NCBI GenBank assembly: GCA_963969595.1
Contig: OZ018413.1
Span: 5,794,711 to 5,858,710 of the forward strand
DNA: 64,000 nucleotides
Direction of reading: 5' to 3'
Source: Neckera pumila
Lineage: Eukaryota > Streptophyta > Bryopsida > Hypnales > Neckeraceae
Shown here: piece by piece, positions 23,602 to 35,279 of the stretch
Position numbering within the stretch: position 1 is the first letter of the stretch
Layout of the letters: every line of letters begins with the position of its first letter
Notes under the pieces: model-generated
Told to the model about the DNA's origin: nothing
The model's database searches: none
Seen by the model: only the letters and a program-made list of their open reading frames with translations
Program-made: the position numbers and the translations under genes

Positions 23602-24165
23602 TTAGGAGTCAATAGTACCTAGTCTTATTGTAGCGCACAAAGTTTCTTTTCCTTGCTGGCAAACTTGAATCTGGAATTTGGATTCTTCATTTCCCGGCTT
23701 GGCTTGCGAAGATGAAGCAACATCGTCTGGAGCTTGTACATTATTATTATTCTCTTCTTGTGAAGTTGAAGCTTTGATTTCCCAACTCCGTGGCTTCGTT
23801 GGAGCAAGCGCATTACCCGGCCATAATTCCTCAATGAGTATATTCCACATTCTCGGGAAAAAGTTGATGGCTTCCTTGTTGTGGTAATTGATGCCTGCCG
23901 CATGTTCGTAGAAGAGCCATCGAAGGTGGGAATTGGTGCAGCTAGTTCGAAACGGAAAACGGATCCACTTGGCGGCCAAAACTTGGGGGTTGAGGTAGGC
24001 CAAATACTGTGCGATTTTCTTGTCCGTCAACCATGGCATCTCCTTCTTCTTCTCCCCCTTTTGCTTCTCGTCCTTCTGCCAAGCTTTGAGAATTTGAAAT
24101 CCCGAAATAAGCATATGTCGTGGGGTTGTATTCACCAATTTGGCGTGATCTAAGTGAAATGCCAT
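23602..24165 (-). CDS. unrecognised 187-residue ORF
   Basis: Starting at the in-frame ATG at 24165, the frame encodes MAFHLDHAKLVNTTPRHMLI and ends at a TGA or equivalent near 23602. An extension to 24219 would need a non-ATG start. Features: a Lys-rich stretch WQKDEKQKGEKKKEMPWLTD around residues 32-51, a compact middle with many aromatic residues (FPFRTSCTNSHLRWLFYEHA), an Asn run, and a Ser/Pro/Glu-rich tail. There is no signal peptide or membrane segment. It could be a TE-derived (gag-like) remnant or an exon of a lineage-specific gene; nothing identifies the family. Confidence 0.35.
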   Translation of the reverse strand: MAFHLDHAKLVNTTPRHMLISGFQILKAWQKDEKQKGEKKKEMPWLTDKKIAQYLAYLNPQVLAAKWIRFPFRTSCTNSHLRWLFYEHAAGINYHNKEAINFFPRMWNILIEELWPGNALAPTKPRSWEIKASTSQEENNNNVQAPDDVASSSQAKPGNEESKFQIQVCQQGKETLCATIRLGTIDS

Positions 24166-24399
24166 TTTGTAATTACACTTTCTAAATGATATGTAGTAGT
24201 GATAGACTGTATCTAACAATGTAAACTTAAACTTTACTCAATAGTTAATGAAGTATAATGCATGACAAAAGAAAGGTCAAATTCTTGAAGGTGTAAAATG
24301 ATATATTTTAATATTAGGTTGATTTCTTATTTATACTTGATACCCAAGAATAACGCTTTTACTTTGGAAACAATTAATGCTTTTACTTTGTTCAAACCA

Positions 24400-25745
24400 T
24401 CGAGAATAGACTCCTCCGCCAGACTCTTGGAGCTTTTTGGATACTTGTCAGACACAGTGTCAGATTTCCAGTGTGAACGCAAAACACCCCCGCTGGCCAC
24501 CTCCCGTCCCGCCAGCCCAGCAGCAGGCCAGCACCAGCAAAGAATTGGCCCCCAGTCTTTGCTGCACTGCCTGCGCCCTCGCTCCTCTGCCCGCACGCTT
24601 CGTCGCAGGCGACGCCAGAAGCACAATCCCCCCCGCCATCGCCATCGCCACGCTCGCCTCGACTTTCAGTCCTTTGACCATCTAAGTTACGTCTGTCGTG
24701 GGGTTGCCGCCACCGTTTTCGACGTGACCCACAAGAGGAAAGCCAGAGACCCGACGGGATTCGCTTCTCGCCATTTGGTGCACCGTGGACGCTGCTCCTC
24801 CGTTTCTGTCTGTTGGGTCCACAACCCAGAGCAGATTTTGCTCGATTTTCGGAAGCTCTCTGGTAAGTTGGGTTCGCAAATGACTCCATCACTCTGTTTT
24901 TGAAAAGTATTTTTTCGCATTATTTTAGGTCTTGTTGGTTTGGTTGGGAGCGACGAGTGAGGATTGGAAGGCAGACTGGGAACACTCAGCCTCCGGCGCA
25001 GCAGTCGCATTGACATGGGCGTTGCCGAATGGCTTTCAGCAGGATGGGTCGGGAGCTTAGTTCGAGAATGTCGTGTGGAATTTGATGCGTGAGTCGGTGG
25101 CGTAGAACCAGGAAAAGCGGAGGCGCTGGCTGGACCTCGTGCGAGAGGAAGGGCATCAGCTCCCATTGGAAAACTGAGTGGGACGGAGCAGAGAGACCTG
25201 CTGCCAGGGGAGAGTAGCGTGCTGCCAGGGGAGGCTGTCGCCATGACCATGTCGAAGAGGTGCTGGGGGGTTTGTGGACACGGGCGATGGAGCGCAGCTC
25301 GGGGCGGTGACGGCGTGGCGTCTTCGGGTTGATCCGGCAAAGGACAGAGAGAGAGAGAAAGGGGCTAGCTTTTTCGAGGTTGCGTGTTGGCATTTGGGAT
25401 TTCCAGGGTAGCATGTAGAAGAGTGGTAGCGTCAGCGTCGGCATTGGAGGTTAGGTGCATGTGTGTTGTGGTTGTGGATTGTTGCGTGAAACGGAACGGC
25501 GCGTTGCCTCATGATGCGGGCGATAGTAAGTTTTGGAGTCGGTCCTGAGCAGCAGCAGACTCTCGGGTTGAGATTAGGGTTTCGCGTGGAGCTGGCCAGG
25601 CAGGGTGGGTATTCTTGGTCTGTCGGTTCCGACTGATTGCGAAGGTGGGAAGCTGAAACGAGGGCCCAGGAGGTGAGCCAATGTGAGAGCCTCGGGAGTT
25701 GGAATTGGTTTGGAAGCTTGAGAGCGAGGCGGAGAGGAGTCCGCC
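24400..25745 (+). promoter_or_regulatory. GC-rich promoter and long 5' leader region of the ankyrin gene
   Basis: GC content rises sharply from about 24470 and stays high to the start codon at 25746. A GTAAGT at 24864 would make a good donor for an intron in the leader, and GTGAGC near 25673 is another possible one. Frames are open on both strands, as expected of GC-rich DNA, but none matches a protein I know. I infer an untranslated leader plus promoter; the exact transcription start cannot be read. Confidence 0.4.
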
Positions 25746-28700
25746 ATGGCGCAGCTTTCGGGTTTGGAGCTGTCCGCTTACGACAAGAGCCCCGTGCACG
25801 CGGCCGTGGCGCTTCGTGACCACGAGAGCCTGCAGCGCCTTTTGTCTCGTCTGCCGCGTCCTGCGAAGGCCGGCGAGGTTTTGACGGAGTCGGAGTCGAT
25901 CTCGTCGGAGGATCGCGCGGACGAGATCTCGAAGGTGATCGACCGTCGTGACGTTCCTGGTCGCGAGACGGCTTTGCACTTGGCGGTGCGTCTGGGCGAC
26001 GGGGAGGCGGTGGAGGTTTTGATGAGGGCGGGCGCGGACTGGAGCCTCCAGAACGAGCAGGGTTGGAGCGCTTTGCAGGAGGCTGTGTGCGCGCGCGAGG
26101 AGGGCATCGCCGCGATCATCACGCGTCACTACCAGCCGATGGCTTGGGCGAAGTGGTGCCGTCGTCTTCCTCGTCTTTCTGCGACGATGCACCGCATGCG
26201 CGACTTCTACATGGAGATCTCTTTCCACTTCGAGAGTTCCGTGATCCCTTTCATCGGTCGCATCGCTCCGTCGGACACGTACCGTATTTGGAAGCGCGGT
26301 TCGAATTTGCGCGCGGACATGACTTTGGCTGGTTTCGACGGTTTCCGCATCCACCGTTCTGACCAGAGTTTTTTGTTTTTGGGCGACGGGAGCGAGGACG
26401 GTACGCTGCCTGCTGGTTCGCTGTGCGTTTTGACTCACAAGGACAAGGAGGTGGCTAACGCGTTGGAGGGCGCTGGCGTGCAGCCTTCTGAGGCGGAGAT
26501 CGCGCAGGAGGTGTCCGCGATGTCCCGCACGAACATGTACAGGCCAGGTGCGCGTGAGGCATTGTTTTTCTTTTTCCTCCCTCCCTCGGGAGCGTAGACC
26601 CTCTTGTTTGTGTTGAATTCATAATTCGTGCAAGCCGGTGACACATGGGCAGTTTCTCGATGATCGTGAGCTTCGGCTGTATGATGGGCCAGGAGCTTTG
26701 TTTTATTTTGGACGTTCTACATGTTTGGAGTGTGTCTGCTGGTGTCGAATCATTGTAATGATGAGGTGCAAACTTGTTGTGTATGAAGAGTGCTGAGTTG
26801 TGTTTTGGTGGAACTGCAGGTATTGATGTGACGGAGGCCGAGCTGATTGCTCAAACCTCGTGGAGGCGTCAAGAGAAGACGGAAATGGTGGGCGCATGGA
26901 AGGCCAAAGTGTATGACATGCACCACGTTCAGGTGAGCTATGGGTTCACAGTTTTTCCTGGATCCCTAATTTCCAGGATTAATCCGGTTTCTTGGGGTTT
27001 GCTTTGGGGCCTTTTTTGCTACATAGTTCGATGGACACAGTAGACATTTCTTTGACCTCACTTGCGTGTTGGTATATGGCATTGCAACTCGAAATTCAGT
27101 TTTTTTATTTGAGGCTTTTTACAAATACCGATGATTGAGTCATAACCATGCTGAAGAACATTGGTTCAGGAATCCTGATTATCTGGTGAGATATGATGCA
27201 TTTTGTGACGAACATCTAAATGCTGGGTTTCACTTTCATCATTTGTTCCGTATCTTACGTGCGAGATTTCAACATAAAGTCGGCATTCTGTGGGCCTTGC
27301 GCAGTCTTGCAGTTGAGAATTTGAGATATTGACGGATATGTTGATCAGGGATACTCGACTTGGAAATTGTTGAATTGCTAACTCTGCAATGCTTTCCCTT
27401 GTTTCTTGGCATCCCGCTGCCCTTGAATAGCAACCGACCTTTTATCTGATTTTTGTTTCTATATATTTCTTGGACTTCTTCCCAGGTTCTTGTGGTTCTG
27501 TCATCGGGGAAGTGTTGAGCTGTATACTGTTGGTGGGCTATGGTCCTTATACTGGATTTGATCGCTGGTGTATGCAGGTGAGTGTTAGATCTAGGCGAGT
27601 TCCAGGTGCAATGACGGACGAGGAGCTGTTTGCCGCAGACAGCGACAGAGTCGACACAGAGCCAGACGAGGATTACAGCAACTTGCTCACAGCGGAAGAG
27701 AAGGAGCAGCTGGAGAACGTGCTTAAGGCGGAGCATGGAGACGCAGAGGAGCACACGTGCAGTGCAGGAAGGCCGGATCATCATGAGTTGCAGAATGGCA
27801 ACATAGAAGATTTGATGAACGAGCTCTACTTGGACGATGGCTTGTTTCCGGACGATGACGCCGACTCTCATCGCAGACGATCCCCACAGGACAATGGGAA
27901 TGCTGAGCTTCCTGGATCTTCTTCAAAGGAGGAGAAGAAGAGTCGGTGGTACGATTGGGGCAAGAAGAGCGGGAAGCGGGGTGCATCTAAGAAGCTGGAG
28001 ATATCGTCGCCGTCAGTGAAGATCAGTGATGTGCTGAGTGACAAGGGGTCCGATTCTGGGAACGACAAGGGGTCCAACGATTCTGGGAACTCAAGTTCGA
28101 CGGAGACCACAAGAAAGGGGAAGCAAAGGGAAGCCATTGCATTGCCTCCAGTAGACTCCCAAATGAAGCTTGTGAGGCACCGGAAGTCAGTGGACGGGCG
28201 AAGGTCCGTGGACAGTCAGCTGGCTGCATACGAGCCCCGAGCGATGGCAGATCGGCGACCGTCAAACGTGGACGACCTGCTGTCTGCGAATGCCAAAGGG
28301 AAGGCGAAGGAGATGAAGAGCGGGAGGAACAGCACAAGCGCCAGAGAGCTCCTGAAAAGCAAGTCGTCGTCCCGGCGTGGCGGTGGTGCTCCGGCGAAGC
28401 CAGCCGAAACAACATCCGAGAGCGAGTACAAGAAGGGTCTGAGGCCCATCTTGTGGTTGACACCCGACTTCCCATTGAAAACAGAAGAGTTGTTGCCGCT
28501 TCTTGACATTTTGGCGAACAAGGTGAAGGCCGTTCGGCGTCTGCGGGAGTTGCTGACCACCAAGTTGCCTGCGGGCACCTTCCCTGTCAAGGTATGATTT
28601 TGTTGGATCCTGATTTGTTATTCATCTCACATGCTGCCTACCAGTTGTTGCACTGGATGACTTGTTGTCGGATCTTGTGTGACTTTGGTAGTGTGTTGTT

Positions 28701-29135
28701 TTGCAGGTGGCGATCCCCGTGGTTCCCACCATCCGAGTGGTGGTGACGTTCACGAAGTTCGAGGAACTGAAGCCCACGGAAGAGTTTTCGACGCCGTTGT
28801 CGAGCCCTCGGCACTTCCAGGATGCGAAGTCCGAGCCGGAGTGTGCCGCGCCTGCCGCGCCAGCATCGCAAGTATCTTGGCTGTCTTGGATGCGTGGGGG
28901 CAGTGCCGCTGGTGGGGGCAAGGGTGGGGCCGCAGTGAGCAGCTTCGAGGAGGATCGGACGGAGGACGAGGTGGATCCGTTCCTGATCCCCGCCAGCTAT
29001 CGGTGGGTGGACATGGAGGAGAAGAAGCGTCGGATGCGGGAGAAGCGGGGCAAGAGCAAGAGCAAGGCGGCCAAGAAGCCGCCGCTGCCTCGGCCGCCAT
29101 CTTCACAGGATGTATTGAGCAAAACCAGCCAGTAG
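25746..29135 (+). CDS. ankyrin-repeat protein with GPCR-chaperone domain (ANKRD13-like)
   Basis: Four exons, all joined by GT-AG introns in phase: 25746-26547, 26820-26932, 27578-28591, 28707-29135, giving 785 residues. The ATG sits in CCGCCATGG, a strong context. Ankyrin repeats cover about residues 15-37 and 72-130 (GRETALHLAVRLGDGEAVEV...GWSALQEAV). The GPCR-chaperone-type domain (PF11904 type) begins near residue 148 with MHRMRDFYMEISFHFESSVI and IWKRGSNLRADMTLAGFDGF. After a low-complexity acidic/Ser-rich linker it resumes with LRPILWLTPDFPLKTEELLP and TTKLPAGTFPVKVAIPVVPT, the usual C-terminal block. Animal ANKRD13 proteins act on ubiquitinated membrane cargo in endocytosis; the plant members are little studied, so a trafficking role is inference. 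The linker and a Lys-rich tail lengthen it. No defect is seen. Confidence 0.9.
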
Positions 29136-30825
29136 TTCGGGTGGAGCTCGGCTGAGTTCGGTAGGGTGAAACTGAGGGTTATTGTATTGTCTATTCGTTT
29201 CCAGCCTTCGTGGAGGTGTGGACCTGTATCAGGTTTATTTATCCATCCTTTTAATTTACTTCACCATTTTTATTTTCATTTCGTTTTCAAAATTGTAATT
29301 GAGTTTAATGCCCTTTTTTTTTTTTTTTACCCTGAAGTACCTGGGAGTGACTGACCATCTGCAGCCAGGAAATAGTCCCTGTACACAAACGCAATCATAG
29401 TAATCTTGCTGCACTATTCAACAAACTACCAATAGGACCTTGAAGATCCAATTGCACTGTCCACAAAGTTTCACGACGACACATCATTGCAATCTCCAGA
29501 TCAAGATTATATTCATTGATCAAAGTTATCCATAGTCGTCGAGATGATTTACCCAAAATGTAAGAACTGATCTCATGATTCATGATTCTGCACACCGGAA
29601 TGTTGAAACTGATGAATCGTTGTCAAGACCGAATGTAATTTGCGGGCAAATGCAACAATTTTGAGGAATCTAAGTAGGAGACATTGTCTTTCATTAAGAG
29701 AAGGGGCCTGGGGCCTGGGCTAAAGTTGTCTGAGGGATAGATTGCGAATAGATTGCGAATAGATTGCAACTAATTATTGCCACAACTGACCTTCGCATTT
29801 TGGTCACCAGGGCTGCACTTGGAGAGTTTTGGAACTCTAATTGTAATTAGCATTCATTTCCCATATTCTACTGTACCAATTATTCAGAAACTTACTACAG
29901 TTACTCTGCTATTCATAATTTAGTTAGAAACTTTCTGGAAATTTTGTTTTTTCAGTTTCAAAATTCAATCGTTTTCTTCTAAAGTTTTATCCGTTTGCAA
30001 AACATTTACCGGATTTTCTCCCCGCCATCATTGCAATAGAAGGCTCTGATACAAGACCTCTGCTACTAAAGGGCCAATTTAACCAATTGAAAACGCATTG
30101 GCACGTCACACAAGTAGAATCTCATATGTTGTGTACAAATTTGATTTGAAAGTTTGCACAGTAACGTCTTGAACACATGCATTCAGAAGCCCATTTGTCT
30201 CCAAAAGGCAATGCAATTGGAGAGGGCTAAGTGTATTTCAATGCTATCAACGTTACAATGAAGGTCCTAAATAAAATAATAGGAAGCAACTTAGGGATAA
30301 GACAACCTCAACCATCGCTAATATTTATGGGTCCATGTCCAACTGCGCATACTTCCAAGGAAAAATTCTTAGAAAATATGCTGATGCGGACAAAGACTTC
30401 GTGAGTGAGAAAATTAGATACATCTGAGCAAAGGTTCACAACATCAGAAGAAAAGAGCCTTGCCTTGTAGAAAGAGGAGCAAAGTCCATCCCTTTCCCGC
30501 ATTCCTTTAGCAGAGGAAGTGATACTTGAAGTAGCTAGTCAGACGGCAGTCACCTCCTCCATGAAGAAGCGCCCTTACTTACAATGAGTTTCAAGTTCCA
30601 AACCAACGCATCAACTTTGACAACCATGTCAAATCCTATGTCCCAGTCAGGCAGCAGCAACGGCTGTTCCCTATCAACCTAATCCAACGCCAAGAGTCAT
30701 TTCTACAGAAGATCACTTCTGCAGAACATCGAGCCACTACAAACTCACATTCCTGCAGCAACATGCAGAAAAGCCCGGAAACTGTTGCAAATCAACAGAA
30801 AATCCATGCAACCCTAAGCCCAGCC
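29136..30825. other. intergenic DNA between convergent genes
   Basis: Lies between the 3' ends of the ankyrin gene (plus) and the ALIS gene (minus), and so holds both 3' untranslated regions. A T run near 29312 and a small triple repeat GATTGCGAATA near 29740-29768 are the only structures. A minus frame at 29395-29595 has some coding-like character, but no family is evident. Confidence 0.55.
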
Positions 30826-31890
30826 TCAACTCCTGGAACGATCCGCCAAGTTCTTCTTGTTCCAAGACAGGTAAGATGTATCCCCAAGGGGTCGAGGATT
30901 CTTCAGATGGATGAGGAAGAACACAAGCGCCAAAAACATGCAAATCAAGCCCACTGTCAAATAGGCAATCCCCAGAAACGAGTTTTTCCCTCCCAACCAG
31001 CTTGTGGTGGACAGCACCAGCTTCTTACTGCCCTTAAACGAGTACGTATTGTACACATTCGCAATCCGCACGCTGATGGTTTGGTTGGCTTCCAAGTCTT
31101 GGTTGATTTTGCCCCAAAGCTTCCGGAAGCTTGGCAAGGCTGCAGTGCGCATCCACACAATCAAATCCTCAGCCTCTTTCAAAGGCTTGGTAGAGTTCAA
31201 AGCTTTCCCTCCGATCGGCCCCAGCGCACCCGTCGGGTCGTTGTTGGGGAAATTCTGGGGCATCACGTTGTCTCCGAACTTGCTGGAAACGTCGCTCTTC
31301 CACGCAATCCCAGTCTTGTCCACCGCGATCAGGGCTGCGGATGTAAACTCGTACGTGTCGTTGAACAAGCTCCACGCAATGAGACCGCAAGGAACGATGG
31401 TGGTCCCATTCGCGGTGGTCGCGAGCGGCTTGCAAAAATCCAGGTTGGAGACTTTGTCGCCGCGGAGCTGCTGGTCGTTACGACTCTTGACGTAACGCCG
31501 GTGGTTTTGGTAGAAATTTGTGAGCTCGTAGTAGACGTACACCGGGTGCTTCATCTTCTTCGGCACGGTGAGGGTGACGTTACAGAAGTGATCGAGGGTG
31601 GAGTTTTGAATGTAGTTCACGCGATCCGCTTTGGTCGTGAGAGTGGGGAGACAGTCCAAGTCGTAGCGGTGCACGATTTCCACCACCTGATTGGACGCCA
31701 AGAGCGTGACGGCCCCGATGGGAATGAACACGATGCCCACCACCAGAAAAGTCGCCATCACCCATCCCGGGGTGAGCAAAGGCTTGCACGCCGGAAGCTC
31801 CTGTTGCGTGAACTTGGTGTACTTGGGCTTCTTCGAATCCTTCATCAAAGTCGACGGCGCACCATCCGCCGACGAGCTGGCGCCATTCAT
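30826..31890 (-). CDS. CDC50/LEM3-family flippase beta subunit (ALA-interacting subunit)
   Basis: A single exon of 354 residues from the ATG at 31890 (the frame is open upstream only through a non-ATG codon). CDC50/ALIS proteins pair with P4-ATPases, are required for their exit from the ER, and support phospholipid flipping from the outer to the cytosolic leaflet. Hallmarks: a cytosolic N-terminus, TM1 near residues 43-65 (WVMATFLVVGIVFIPIGAVT), a large extracytosolic loop with paired cysteines (DLDC, HFCNV, LDFCKP, VPCGLI), the family motif PCGLIAWSLFNDTY, several N-glycosylation sequons (NST, NVT, NGT, NQT), and TM2 around 297-325 (YLTVGLICMFLALVFFLIHL). Length and topology are normal for plant ALIS proteins. 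No intron or defect is seen. Confidence 0.95.
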   Translation of the reverse strand: MNGASSSADGAPSTLMKDSKKPKYTKFTQQELPACKPLLTPGWVMATFLVVGIVFIPIGAVTLLASNQVVEIVHRYDLDCLPTLTTKADRVNYIQNSTLDHFCNVTLTVPKKMKHPVYVYYELTNFYQNHRRYVKSRNDQQLRGDKVSNLDFCKPLATTANGTTIVPCGLIAWSLFNDTYEFTSAALIAVDKTGIAWKSDVSSKFGDNVMPQNFPNNDPTGALGPIGGKALNSTKPLKEAEDLIVWMRTAALPSFRKLWGKINQDLEANQTISVRIANVYNTYSFKGSKKLVLSTTSWLGGKNSFLGIAYLTVGLICMFLALVFFLIHLKNPRPLGDTSYLSWNKKNLADRSRS

Positions 31891-32401
31891 GGTGACACCC
31901 AACAATCCTCAACTCCCCAAATCCTCAACCAACCCTCCCCACTCCACTCCCCTCTTCTCCCCTTCCCTCCCGCACCAAACAATCGCCGCGCCCACCACTG
32001 CCGAATCGCCAAACTGCACCAACAAGCCCCTGCCGAAAACCAAAAAACAGGGATGTCAACCAAGTAAGAGAACGCCCAAAGAGAGAGACTCCAACCAACC
32101 CAAAAAAGAAAAAGTCGCAGAGACGTGGGGATGCAAATTCAGGCAGAGGAAGCCAAACCCTAAAGCGCGTCGGGCATGGCGAGATCGGCAAAGAAGGGCG
32201 AGCACATGAGGAAAGCCGCAAGGAAGGAGCGTCCCAAGAAGGAAGATGGCAAGTGCCAAGGAAAAGGGGAAAGCAAGGAAAGAGCGCAAAAGAGAAAGCT
32301 TGAAGGGGGGAGAGAAATGGTCGTAAGCTGCGTGACCAATTGGGTTGCTGCCGAAGTCGCCGAAACTCACTCAACGGAAAGGGCCGGGGACTTGACCCGG
32401 A
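31891..32401 (-). promoter_or_regulatory. upstream region of the ALIS gene
   Basis: GC-richer than the following spacer, with CT-rich stretches on the minus strand close to the start codon, as is common in plant 5' leaders. No clear TATA box or defined motif is visible, so the promoter limits are inferred from composition alone. Confidence 0.35.
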
Positions 32402-32660
32402 TGCTGGGCACCAACTGGAAGGAGTGGAGACTTGAGAATGCTATCGCTCTATTTTGGATGAATTTTTTACTTTTGATGAATATATGTGTTTTCATCCGCA
32501 TTTTATATGTTTCATTCATGTCAATGGATGTAATTAACTTTACCATTGTAGTGGAGATTGCTTTCTGTGCTACCAAAAAAATAAAGAAATAAAAAACACT
32601 ACACAAAATAGTGAAATTAGGATGCTTGAACAATTAGGTTCCCTTACTCCAAGAAAGTTA
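32402..32660. repeat. direct repeat, left copy (about 260 bp)
   Basis: Begins TGCTGGGCACCAA and contains GTAGTGGAGATTGCTTTCTG and GGTTCCCTTACTCCAAGAAA. The right copy lies at 33263-33503 in the same orientation, with about 80% identity by eye. Two same-direction copies around a 600-base core resemble LTRs of a small TRIM element. I see no primer-binding site or matching target duplication, so this remains a repeat. Confidence 0.65.
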
Positions 32661-33262
32661 CTACTTTCAATTCCAAAATAAATCTAGGGCTTTTTAGAAA
32701 TGGCTAGATTAACGCGTGAGTTGCTCCTATTTTCAAGGAACTGCATAGTTACTATACATTCTATTGAAGCCCACTAATTGAGAAAGAATGGAAGACAATA
32801 GTGAAGCAGTGCATATTGAAAACAGGTGGCAAAAGTGACAAGTTTTTGTTCTTTTGGGAACTGCTCCAATGGTATTAATTTTTATCATTTTCCAAGCAAC
32901 ATTGATGCAATGACATCCATTGATGTCCTCTGTATTCAATTTCGGCGATGTCTTGTGATTCAACTCAAGGAGGTTCTCAACGAGAGATTTGTTAATAGCA
33001 ATTTTTGTATAGTTTTGGATTGAATTTTTCACCTTTGGTTGATTAGAAGTTGTGTTTTTGATTCCTTTTGTAGGGATTGAATTGTTATATAGTCTTTGGA
33101 GCATGAAATCTGCACATGCTTTTGCTTCCAGATGTTCAAACTAGCTTCAATTGTTGTCCACTAAGTTGTGGAAAGCCAATGTCAAATTTAATTTGAGACA
33201 AGTATATTTAGAAACCCTTGATTTATTTTGAGATGGAGGGAGTTTTTTACAAGCTTATCTTG

Positions 33263-33503
33263 TGCTAGGCACCAATCTAGAATGAGTTGAGACTTGAGAA
33301 CACAATCAGTCTATTTTGGATGAATATTTGTATTTTCATCTATATTTTGTATATTTCATCCATGTTTTTGGATGTAAATAACTTCAGCATTGTAGTGGAG
33401 ATTGCTTTTTGTGCTACCAAAAAATAATGAAATATAAACACTGCACAAAATCATAAAATTAGGTTGCGTTAACAATGAGGTTCCCTTATCCCCAAGAAAG
33501 TTA
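33263..33503. repeat. direct repeat, right copy
   Basis: Begins TGCTAGGCACCAA and shares GTAGTGGAGATTGCTTTTTG and GGTTCCCTTATCCCCAAGAA with the left copy. The region between the copies (32661-33262) has no ORF of note. Confidence 0.65.
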
Positions 33504-35279
33504 TTTTACAAGTCATGAAAGTCAACAAATACTTCTACAAATATTTTCATTTGTATACATGGAGATTCATGAGTCCCAATTACAACAATACCTAATTCAA
33601 AAGTAGTGCATTTTTGTATAGTAATATGAAATATTTATATAGTATGAAATGTCAAGAAAGTAGTATGGGACAACCTAATTTCACTATTTTGTATAGTTGA
33701 AAGGGCCCTAATTGGAGGACTTATGCACATGAGGTGGTGGAGAAGAACCTATTCTTGCCGTCACTTTAATTTCTAGAAAAACGGAGCCTATAACCATGTA
33801 ATCGGGCTCAATTTTTTTCTTCTTTTTCTTTTTCTATTTTGCAACTAAGTTTGAGTTGACAATTATTTTATTCGATTATTTTTAGAGATAAAATCATATG
33901 TCTTCTATAAGTCATCATTTCTTTAGATTCATTGGCGATGATTTCAAATTACAATGATTTTCAAAGGAGTGAAGAAAAATCATATCTAATTCAAAAAAAA
34001 TTCAAAACATCTGAAAATTTTTGCACATATGCATATTATAGTATAAACAAAATTCACCTGTCCAATCACAAATAACAATTCAACAAATTGTGGTAATAGG
34101 CCTAATGTTTAATATGGAATATAGTGTTCAATTTTAGGGATAAAAGTAAGTCCTTTATACAAATAGGGGTAGGAGGCATGGCAATCTCATAAGAAATATA
34201 TCAAAGTATAGTAATTCTAAGCTTACTAAAACTTCAGACTTCATTTAAGCATATTTCTTCAATTTTTTTCAAAATTTGGATAGCTATGAAAGTATGGAGA
34301 TTTATGTTGAATTTCAACTCCCAAATTATGTTTGAAATTTGAGTCATTTATTCAAAAATTACAGAAGAAGTTTTAATAGTGAATATGAAATTCTTCTTTT
34401 GGATCCTTTCTGAACTTTGTCCATAACTACTAAATGAAGAACTCAAATCTCAAACAAATTTTTGGAGATGAAATCTGATTTCAATCTATAACGCTTAATA
34501 GGTGAACAAATTTTAAAAATTGCCAAAAATTTCTCAATGATTTCCGTTATGATCAATGAACATGTTATCTCTAGCACGTTTAATATAGAAATAATGGAGT
34601 TCCCTTCAATTTTAGGCTTACATTCATACTAGTATGTATATGGTTTGATACGCTAGAAATTTTATATTATCCTTAAAGGACTGTGACATATTTTAGGTAG
34701 AAATTATAAAAAACTATTCTTTTTTAGGGTAATGAGAAAAAAAAGTTTTTTTTTCTAAAACTCAACCATATACAAATTTGTACTAGACTAATATGAAAAT
34801 GTGTGGAAATTTTCAAAAAAATTGACCGCACTAATTGAAAAAATATAATATTTGAAGTTAAAAGGAAAGTTTTTTTTTTGAAATTGTCTAATAGGGCCAA
34901 TAGACTTTAATTACTCTAGATAATGTGAGATTTTTGGACATTTGCATCTTGTATCATGTAAATTGCATACCTACCAAATTTCAAAATTAGGAGAGGAGTT
35001 TTACACATGTGGTTTAAAGCTTTATGGATTGCCCAAAAATTTTAGAGCATTGTAAATTTTGATCCAGTCAACCAATTAGAAAAAATCTGACCCAAATTGC
35101 CTTTGTGTATAGCTATACAAATCTAAATTTAACCCCTAAAGTTTTTTGTCTATGTTTCATTGAACATATATATGCTCATCATTGAACATATGAATATGTT
35201 CAATAACTACCATTTTTAGAACAAGTACCAAATTTTTGAATTTTTTTTTATACATTTAACCGTAGGAACTTGTAGTATG
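33504..35279. other. AT-rich intergenic DNA, no gene seen
   Basis: Very AT-rich, without coding signals. It resembles the rest of the 32-44 kb gene desert and is probably old TE sequence. Confidence 0.5.

Noticed and set aside
24298..25444. Several 150-220 codon frames on both strands upstream of the ankyrin gene
   Set aside because: High GC content removes stops; Arg/Pro/Ser-rich sequences with no conserved motif. Treated as leader or promoter.
25509..26438. 309-codon minus-strand frame rich in Arg/His
   Set aside because: Lies opposite exon 1 of the ankyrin gene; its composition is typical of a GC-rich antisense frame.
30763..32067. 434-codon plus-strand frame opposite the ALIS gene
   Set aside because: It is the antisense shadow of the ALIS coding sequence; the minus strand carries the family motifs.
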